Below the pieces are notes generated by a model, which was not told where the DNA came from, searched no databases, and saw only the letters and a program-made list of their open reading frames with translations. A DNA stretch of 11,594 bases from JAAYCI01 sp964472465 (lineage in GTDB: Bacteria > Bacillota > Clostridia > Oscillospirales > Ruminococcaceae), in NCBI GenBank assembly GCA_964472465.1, contig CAYYLW010000083.1, positions 1 through 11,594 of the forward strand, read 5' to 3'. Positions 7,481 to 11,594 of this stretch are shown here, piece after piece. A program made the position numbers and the translations under genes. Numbering within the stretch: the stretch's first letter is position 1; each line of letters starts with the position of its first letter.

Positions 7481-7510
7481 ATTATAGCAAGGCGAAAAAG
7501 CCAGTGTCAA
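7481..7510 (-). promoter_or_regulatory. Near-consensus promoter of the four-gene signalling operon
   Basis: On the minus strand TTGACA (7505-7510) and TATAAT (7481-7486) are separated by 18 bases, with TGC before the -10 hexamer (extended -10). The transcript should start near 7474, about 46 bases before the ATG at 7428. Both hexamers match the housekeeping sigma consensus perfectly. I saw no obvious operator repeat. Confidence 0.85.
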
Positions 7511-7581
7511 CGAAACACAAGACCCCTAAACCGCCCTGGCACAAAAGATTTCTCCCCCTTTTTTTGCAAATATTGCGCAAC

Positions 7582-7612
7582 AAAAAACCACACACCCAAA
7601 AGTGTGCGGTTT
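7582..7612 (-). terminator. Rho-independent terminator of the PHP gene
   Basis: The inverted repeat 7585-7595 / 7602-7612 (AAACC and CACAC pairing with GTGTG and GGTTT, one mismatch at 7590/7607) has a 6-base loop. On the minus strand it runs into a U tract made by the A-run at 7582-7587. It lies 56 bases past the TAA of the PHP gene and just upstream of the signalling operon promoter. The stretch 7429-7668 otherwise holds only that promoter and leader. Confidence 0.8.
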
Positions 7613-7668
7613 GGCCATATAACATTGTGCCGTATTTTCTTTTGTACACCCCGGGTATCCTTCGCGTT

Positions 7669-8370
7669 TTACCCCGCCAGTTCTTCCGCAGAGGAAGGGG
7701 CCAGCCCTTTTGGCAAAAGGCAACTTTCGGGCTCCAGCAAAGCGCAAAAACTCAAAAGGTCGGCATAGTGGTTTTGGTGGTAGACCACCGGGCGCGCGCC
7801 CCCTTTGCGTAGCAGGCGAATAAATCCCTCCAAGTCACTGGCCATACCCGGCAGAGCCGTGGCATACACACCCAATTTTTCTTTTCTATGGCAGTCGCTC
7901 ACGCCCAGTGCTTGTAGCCCAAGCTGCTGGCAAGCCGCCAGGGCCATCCGGTTTGCTTCAAAACTGGTGCTGGCGTTGAAGGCCTCGGCGCCGCACAGCC
8001 CCTTCACTTCATACAGATGGTTTTGCAGGCCACGGCCATTGTTCCGGTAAGGGTGGGCGGCAAAGCAGGCCCCGCCCGCTTGGTTCACCCGGTCAATCAG
8101 TGCCTGGGCACTCAGCCCCGGCGGGGGCATTTGGGGTAGGCCAAAGGCCACAATATCCCCTTGGGCGGAGTAATACTCTACACCCACAAAAATGGGAAAA
8201 CCCTCCTTGGCCGAATAACGCGCCGCTTCGTCCCTAAGGCCCATGCTGTCATGGTCGGTGATGCAAAGGGCATCCAGCCCCAAAAAGCGGGCAGTTTCCA
8301 CCATTTCCATAAGTCCCAGGGCACTATCGGCCGAATGGGTTCTCTCGTGCATATGCAGGTCTACCAGCAT
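7669..8370 (-). CDS. PHP-domain metal-dependent phosphoesterase
   Basis: The protein has 233 residues. The ATG at 8370 is preceded by AGGAG seven bases upstream, so I prefer it to an in-frame start at 8406. The PHP metal-site motifs appear in order: DLHMH (H6, H8), D15, ITDHD (D39-H40), E65 in GVEYYS, AHPYR (H106) and GVSDCH (D159, H161). The set is complete, so an active di- or tri-nuclear metal site is likely. Relatives include TrpH/YciV-type enzymes that remove nucleotides or phosphate from short RNA or 3',5'-bisphosphonucleotides, and many clostridial paralogues of unknown substrate. There is no polymerase domain or other fusion. It is a soluble cytoplasmic protein with its own promoter and terminator, so it looks like a single-gene unit. 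The fold is sure, the substrate unknown. Confidence 0.9.
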   Translation of the reverse strand: MLVDLHMHERTHSADSALGLMEMVETARFLGLDALCITDHDSMGLRDEAARYSAKEGFPIFVGVEYYSAQGDIVAFGLPQMPPPGLSAQALIDRVNQAGGACFAAHPYRNNGRGLQNHLYEVKGLCGAEAFNASTSFEANRMALAACQQLGLQALGVSDCHRKEKLGVYATALPGMASDLEGFIRLLRKGGARPVVYHQNHYADLLSFCALLEPESCLLPKGLAPSSAEELAG

Positions 8371-8397
8371 ATCCTGTCTCCTGTGTGCTTTTCCCCC

Positions 8398-8421
8398 ATT
8401 ATACACCCCATCCGAGGGGTG
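8398..8421 (-). promoter_or_regulatory. Candidate promoter of the PHP gene with embedded inverted repeat
   Basis: A perfect TATAAT (minus strand, 8398-8403) lies about 28 bases before the ATG at 8370. Directly upstream, where the spacer and -35 should be, is the inverted repeat CACCCC (8404-8409), six-base loop, GGGGTG (8416-8421). No good -35 hexamer is visible. The repeat may be an operator or simply the end of the upstream transcript. Confidence 0.4.
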
Positions 8422-8473
8422 GGGCCATCCACATCGAAAAACACAATGCCAGTTCTTTTTATATAGACATTCT

Positions 8474-9730
8474 CTATTCTTCTGCCGCTGGCACTACCTG
8501 AGGCCACACCAAAATTTCCAGTACCCTCTGCTTCACCGTTTGGGCCACCTCTACGTGTAGCCCCTCATAGGTAAAGCGCTCTCCCACCTCCGGGAAACGC
8601 CCCAGCACCTCCATCACCCAGCCCCCCACCGTGGAACTTTCAAACTCCCCGGCAAGCTGGAACTTCTCCATAAAATCATCAATATCAGTGCTGCCCAGCA
8701 CCCGCCACGCACCACTGGCTTCCTCTGTAAACGGCTCCACCACTTCGTCGTGCTCGTCCCAAATCTCACCCACCAGTTCTTCCAGTATGTCCTCCACGGT
8801 CACAAGGCCTAAGGTGCCACCATACTCATCCACAATCACAGCCATGTGCATGTTTTTTTGCTGCAACTGCTCCAGCAGGTGGGCTATCTTTGCCTGTTTG
8901 GATACAAACAGCACCGGCTTTACCACGCTTTCCAAGCTTACGCCCTGCTGCTGCACCTCATGCCAAAAATCCTTTTGTAGCAGCACCCCTTTGATATCGT
9001 CCAGGCTGCGGCCATACACCGGCAGGCGGGAAAAACCCGATTCCCGAAACAGGGCTTCGATGCCGCCCGGCGGGTCATCCAGCGCCACAGCCACAATATC
9101 CACCCGGGGGGTCAAAATCTCTCCGGCATCCAGGTCGTCAAATTCTATCGCCTGCCGTATCATCCCTGCTTCTGCCGCGTTGATGCCCCCTTCGGCACGG
9201 GCCTCGTCCACATAGGCAAGCAACTCTTCCTCGGTCATGTTCTGGCCACCCTGAATGTGAAAAACGCGCAGAAGCAGCCGTTTCCAAGCCGCAAACATGG
9301 CATTCACCGGGGTGAACAGCCAGCACAGCGCCGCCAGCACTGGCGCGGCCAGAATGGCGAACTGCTCGGGGTTTTCCTTTGCCAGCGTCTTGGGCGATAC
9401 CTCCCCAAAAAACAGCACCAGCACCGTCATGCTGGCGGTGGCCAGGGTGACCCCCATGTTGCCAAACCAGCCCACAAACAGTACCGTAGCCAAGGAGGTG
9501 GAGGCAATGTTGACGATGTTGTTGCCCACCAGCACGGTGGAAAGCAGCACGTCATACCTTTCCGAGAGATGCAAGGCGCGTGCAGCGCCCCGTTTCCCCG
9601 CCCCCACCATGCTTTTTAGCCGCACCGGGTTTAGGGAAGAAAACGCCGTTTCACTGGCCGAAAAAAATGCCGACGCAAGCAGTAGGCAAAATAGAGCCAG
9701 CAAAAGCGGCAGGCTATTACTTGTTTCCAT
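8474..9730 (-). CDS. Hemolysin/CorC-family membrane protein (CNNM–CBS–CorC_HlyC)
   Basis: The protein has 418 residues and full family length. The transmembrane CNNM (DUF21) domain covers about 1-165, with SASETAFSS (24-32), VGNN (68-71) and FGEVSPK (108-114). Two CBS domains follow (about 205-260 and 268-322), including the acidic DEYGG (301-305) and VTVEDILEELVGEIWDE region typical of the family. The C-terminal CorC_HlyC domain spans about 335-412. Relatives include CorC, YhdP/MpfA and CNNM proteins, linked to magnesium or cobalt efflux; the 'hemolysin' name is historical. The ATG at 9730 has no clear ribosome binding site (the nearest AAAGG is about 19 bases away), so translation may be weak. 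It is separated from the TSCPD gene by a terminator and has its own promoter-like sequence. No terminator is evident between it and the PHP gene 103 bases downstream, so some read-through is possible. Confidence 0.92.
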   Translation of the reverse strand: METSNSLPLLLALFCLLLASAFFSASETAFSSLNPVRLKSMVGAGKRGAARALHLSERYDVLLSTVLVGNNIVNIASTSLATVLFVGWFGNMGVTLATASMTVLVLFFGEVSPKTLAKENPEQFAILAAPVLAALCWLFTPVNAMFAAWKRLLLRVFHIQGGQNMTEEELLAYVDEARAEGGINAAEAGMIRQAIEFDDLDAGEILTPRVDIVAVALDDPPGGIEALFRESGFSRLPVYGRSLDDIKGVLLQKDFWHEVQQQGVSLESVVKPVLFVSKQAKIAHLLEQLQQKNMHMAVIVDEYGGTLGLVTVEDILEELVGEIWDEHDEVVEPFTEEASGAWRVLGSTDIDDFMEKFQLAGEFESSTVGGWVMEVLGRFPEVGERFTYEGLHVEVAQTVKQRVLEILVWPQVVPAAEE

Positions 9731-9760
9731 GTGTAAAAATCAACCGGCCTTTCTGTTTAC

Positions 9761-9777
9761 GGGCCGCCGCTAGGCCC
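9761..9777 (-). other. Small hairpin in the leader of the CNNM/CBS gene
   Basis: GGGCC (9761-9765) and GGCCC (9773-9777) form a 5-bp stem with a 7-base loop in the untranslated leader, about 30 bases before the ATG. It is short and could be chance. It matters only because this gene lacks an obvious ribosome binding site. Confidence 0.3.
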
Positions 9778-9800
9778 TGCCCGCCGTATATTTCCTTTGT

Positions 9801-9829
9801 ATTCTACCACATTTCCCGCCATCACACAA
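9801..9829 (-). promoter_or_regulatory. Candidate promoter of the CNNM/CBS gene
   Basis: TTGTGT (9824-9829) and TAGAAT (9801-9806) are spaced by 17 bases on the minus strand, with TGG before the -10 (extended -10). The -35 overlaps the U tract of the upstream terminator. The leader to the ATG at 9730 would be about 65 bases. Confidence 0.5.
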
Positions 9830-9857
9830 AAAAACGCTGCCGATTCACGCGGCAGCG
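9828..9857 (-). terminator. Rho-independent terminator of the kinase-like/TSCPD unit
   Basis: A perfect 8-bp GC-rich stem, CGCTGCCG (9835-9842) and CGGCAGCG (9850-9857), with a 7-base loop is followed on the minus strand by seven U (A-run 9828-9834). It lies 31 bases past the stop of the TSCPD gene. Confidence 0.92.
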
Positions 9858-9888
9858 GTCTTTCCTAGGAAAGGGGGAACGGGGCCCT

Positions 9889-10140
9889 TTAGCGCAGGGC
9901 CTGCGCTTCCCGCAGGCATTTGGCAATCTCATTGGGGCAGGAACTGTTCTTTTCGCCACAGCGGATGCCCTCCATCCGGGTAATGGCCTCTTCTACCTTG
10001 CATCCCTGTAGCAGGCTGCACACCCCTTTTAAGTTCCCGTTGCATCCCCCCTGCACACTTACCTCCTGGATGGTGTCGCCATCCAGCCGCACAGTGGTAC
10101 ACACCGAGCAAACGCCCTCGTTGTTTCTTGTGTGTGTCAT
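9889..10140 (-). CDS. Small cysteine-rich TSCPD-domain protein (TIGR03905-like)
   Basis: The protein has 83 residues, the normal size for the stand-alone TSCPD family common in Clostridia. Typical blocks are GVCS (9-12), VSVQGGCNGNLKGVCSLLQG (27-46) and GIRCG (58-62). The name-giving motif, normally T-S-C-P-D, reads S66-S67-C68-P69-N70 here. Eight cysteines are present (11, 14, 33, 41, 47, 61, 68, 75), which fits metal or Fe-S binding, though no role is proven for the family. The same domain is found at the C-terminus of class II (B12-dependent) ribonucleotide reductases. The gene starts 15 bases after the stop of the kinase-like gene and is surely co-transcribed with it. A weak GAGAG-like ribosome binding site lies upstream of the ATG. 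The family call is good, the biochemical function unknown. Confidence 0.87.
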   Translation of the reverse strand: MTHTRNNEGVCSVCTTVRLDGDTIQEVSVQGGCNGNLKGVCSLLQGCKVEEAITRMEGIRCGEKNSSCPNEIAKCLREAQALR

Positions 10141-10155
10141 CGTTTTTCTCTCATC

Positions 10156-10782
10156 CTATCCGTATAGTTTTTGCAGCATGGCGCACACCGCATCGGCGGT
10201 GGGCTCTATACCATAACGCCCCACATCAATGGCCAAATCATAGCTGCTGGCACTGCCCCAGTCTCGGTCTGTGTAGAAGCTATAATAGTGGGCACGGATA
10301 CGGTCGGTTTTGCGAATGAGGGCACGGGCGGCATCCTCGTCCAGCTTGTGCAACCGGGAGATGCGCTCTATACGGCTTTCCAGCTTCGCGTGCAAAAACA
10401 GCGAAAAAGTCTTTTCGTTTCCGCGCAAAATATAATCCGCGCAGCGCCCAATGATGACACAGGGCGAGCGCTCGGCCGCCTCACGAATCACCTGGGCCAC
10501 ATAGTTCTGCAAACGGTCGTTGGACGTATAGGCCAGCTCACTAAAAGAGGTGGGGGCCTGGTTTCCCGCTGCCGCCATGGAAAGCGAATACAACAGGCTG
10601 TTGGTGGGCCGTTCATCGGCCTTTTCAAACATTTCTTCCACAATACCGCTCTTCTTGGCGGCCTCTTGCAGCAACTCACGGTCATAAAACGCAAGGCCCA
10701 TTTTTTTGGCAATCTGCCGGCCCACTTCGCGCCCGCCGCTGCCAAACTCACGTGCAATGCAAACAGAAAGATGATCTCCCAT
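10156..10782 (-). CDS. Cytidylate kinase-like protein (Cytidylate_kin_2 family)
   Basis: The protein has 208 residues; the ATG at 10782 has AGGAGGG eight bases upstream, a strong ribosome binding site. The N-terminus IAREFGSGGREVGRQIAKKMG (starting at residue 9), followed by FYD at 32-34, is the signature of PF13189. The phosphate-binding loop is GSGGRE rather than a classical GxxGxGKS. Other conserved pieces are IIGRCADYIL (110-119), a basic lid-like stretch RIERISR (137-143) and the D-x-x-R-x-x-YY-x-x-YT block (160-171). True CMP kinases carry a GKS/T loop, so the substrate may not be CMP. It is first in a two-gene unit with the TSCPD protein; a nucleotide-related role for the pair is an inference. 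The enzyme is predicted to be cytoplasmic. Confidence 0.88.
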   Translation of the reverse strand: MGDHLSVCIAREFGSGGREVGRQIAKKMGLAFYDRELLQEAAKKSGIVEEMFEKADERPTNSLLYSLSMAAAGNQAPTSFSELAYTSNDRLQNYVAQVIREAAERSPCVIIGRCADYILRGNEKTFSLFLHAKLESRIERISRLHKLDEDAARALIRKTDRIRAHYYSFYTDRDWGSASSYDLAIDVGRYGIEPTADAVCAMLQKLYG

Positions 10783-10817
10783 TCTCTATACCCTCCTGCC
10801 CGGATAATCTGGCGCAA

Positions 10818-10843
10818 CGGGGCCGGTATTGGGGCAGGCCCCG
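10818..10843 (-). other. GC-rich hairpin in the leader of the kinase-like gene
   Basis: CGGGGCC (10818-10824) and GGCCCCG (10837-10843) form a perfect 7-bp stem with a 12-base loop. Partial GCGC pairing outside could extend it. It lies between the predicted transcription start near 10859 and the ribosome binding site at about 10791-10797. It has no U tail in either direction, so it is not a standard terminator. Confidence 0.45.
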
Positions 10844-10865
10844 CGCGCTATCATGGCTAGGGTAT

Positions 10866-10874
10866 AGTATACCA
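10866..10874 (-). promoter_or_regulatory. Candidate extended -10 promoter of the kinase-like gene
   Basis: The minus strand reads TGGTATACT: TATACT at 10866-10871 with TGn before it. No convincing -35 is visible at 16-18 bases. The hexamer is part of the 13-base palindrome GGTATAGTATACC (10861-10873). The leader would be about 75 bases. Confidence 0.45.
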
Positions 10875-10907
10875 CAAACGCACCTGTTTTGCACAGTGCC
10901 AGACGTT

Positions 10908-11498
10908 TTACGCCACACGCACCTCGGCTGCGGGCAGCAAGTGCAGGTTTTTCACCCGGCTTAGCAGCACGGCGGCCACCAGCACAATGGCAAGGTCTGG
11001 CAGCAGCCAGCTTGCGTTATAACTTAGGGAGTACAGCCACACGGGCATCCCCTCGGGCGCATAGGCCCCCCAAATGACAATACCAGACAGGAAGCTGCAC
11101 AGTAGGCGGAACAGCCCCGTGGCCACCACCGCCACCACCAGCCCCCCAGTGGGGGAAGTAAATTTTTTGGCGATAGGCCCTGCGAAGCCCAGGGCCGTGT
11201 AAGCCAGCACATAATCCAGCAATACACACAGCAGCATGGCCGGGGCGGTACTGGCCGCCACCACGCTGTCCATGCCCTGCATCACTTGCAAAAGGCTGTA
11301 CACGGCGGCAGCGGCCACCCCCCAGCGCCCGCCGTGGCGCAGGCTCATCAGCAGGATGGGCAGGGTGGAAAAGGCCGTTACCGTGCCGCCCCAAGGCATC
11401 TTGAACAACGGAATGAACGAGAGCACAAAGGCCAGGGCCACCATGAGGGCCCCCTCCACCAGTGTGGCCGTGCGGGACATTTGAGACGGGGATTTCAT
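10908..11498 (-). CDS. thiT: ThiT, thiamine-binding S component of an ECF transporter
   Basis: The protein has 196 residues. The ATG at 11498 has AAAGGAG nine bases upstream; the open frame continues to 11552 but without a ribosome binding site. The family (PF09515, Thia_YuaJ) is shown by MPWGGTVTAFSTLPILLMSL (34-53), SGIVIWGAYAPEGM (138-151) and YSLSYNASWLLPD (156-168), and by about six hydrophobic segments. ThiT binds thiamine with high affinity and imports it together with the shared ECF module (EcfA, EcfA', EcfT), which is not in this window. The histidine usual in the R-x-x-x-H-F-x-S-G segment is serine here (S135 in LLCSFLSG). A TACAAT at 11529-11534 may be the -10, but no -35 is clear. 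I see no TPP riboswitch in the 96 bases upstream. No canonical terminator follows the TAA. Confidence 0.93.
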   Translation of the reverse strand: MKSPSQMSRTATLVEGALMVALAFVLSFIPLFKMPWGGTVTAFSTLPILLMSLRHGGRWGVAAAAVYSLLQVMQGMDSVVAASTAPAMLLCVLLDYVLAYTALGFAGPIAKKFTSPTGGLVVAVVATGLFRLLCSFLSGIVIWGAYAPEGMPVWLYSLSYNASWLLPDLAIVLVAAVLLSRVKNLHLLPAAEVRVA

Positions 11499-11548
11499 AC
11501 TACAACACTCCTTTTTTGTTTTTGGACAATTGTAGACACAAGTCAGGA

Positions 11549-11591
11549 CCACCCGCTAAGCGGGTGGCATGGGAATGCCCTAGAAGGGCAT
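11549..11591. repeat. Tandem hairpins with an alternative fold upstream of thiT
   Basis: A perfect 8-bp palindrome (CCACCCGC 11549-11556, loop TAA, GCGGGTGG 11560-11567) is followed by ATGCCC (11575-11580) pairing with GGGCAT (11586-11591). A third pairing, GGCAT (11566-11570) with ATGCC (11575-11579), excludes the others. No U tract follows on either strand, so these are not standard terminators. They could be an end of an IS200/IS605-type or other palindromic repeat element, or an attenuator-like leader. The window ends three bases further on. Confidence 0.5.
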
Positions 11592-11594
11592 ATT

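Noticed and set aside
8631..9215. Open frame on the plus strand (194 codons), rich in Ser
   Set aside because: It is a shadow of the CNNM/CBS gene, with Ser-rich low-complexity composition and no family motif.
10171..10860. Long open frame on the plus strand (229 codons)
   Set aside because: It is antisense to the cytidylate-kinase-like gene, whose strong ribosome binding site and family motifs make the minus strand the real one; the plus-strand product has no recognisable motif.
11499..11594. TPP riboswitch upstream of thiT
   Set aside because: The conserved CTGAGA and ACCTGATC-type elements are absent in the visible 96 bases.

Overview
All convincing genes in this window lie on the minus strand, so the biological reading direction is from high to low coordinates. 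The gene families point to a Gram-positive anaerobe of the class Clostridia, possibly a gut Oscillospirales-type bacterium: a ThiT thiamine ECF component, a Cytidylate_kin_2-type kinase beside a small TSCPD protein, an NhaC-type antiporter, and AGGAG-like ribosome binding sites with extended -10 promoters. The lineage is an inference from gene content; no rRNA or marker gene is present. A 90-base run of N shows that this is a scaffolded draft assembly.

Layout in transcription order. (1) 11498-10908: thiT, with tandem hairpins upstream at the window edge. (2) 10782-9889: a two-gene unit of a cytidylate-kinase-like protein and an 83-residue cysteine-rich TSCPD protein, closed by a clear terminator. 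(3) 9730-8474: a CNNM/CBS/CorC 'hemolysin' family membrane protein. (4) 8370-7669: a single PHP-domain phosphoesterase, closed by a clear terminator. (5) 7428-607: a four-gene signalling operon behind a near-consensus promoter. It encodes a 7-TM protein with a cytoplasmic GAF domain, a receiver/HD-GYP regulator with all catalytic motifs, a 1006-residue hybrid histidine kinase with a Cache-like sensor, and a second receiver/HD-GYP regulator whose HD motif is degraded. A terminator follows. (6) 420-1: the start of an NhaC-family Na+/H+ antiporter, cut by the window edge.

The most interesting part is the signalling operon. Two membrane sensors of different architecture are encoded with one apparently active and one apparently inactive c-di-GMP phosphodiesterase-type regulator. 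The degraded copy has Y-D in place of H-D and M in place of the usual K, yet keeps the second HH, the GYP motif and the phospho-acceptor Asp. This suggests a split between hydrolysis and binding or regulation. The first part of its receiver falls in the N gap, so its N-terminus and start cannot be fixed. No GGDEF (cyclase) gene, Hpt domain, mobile-element gene, CRISPR array, tRNA or rRNA was seen. The remaining genes look like ordinary housekeeping or accessory genes in separate short transcription units.
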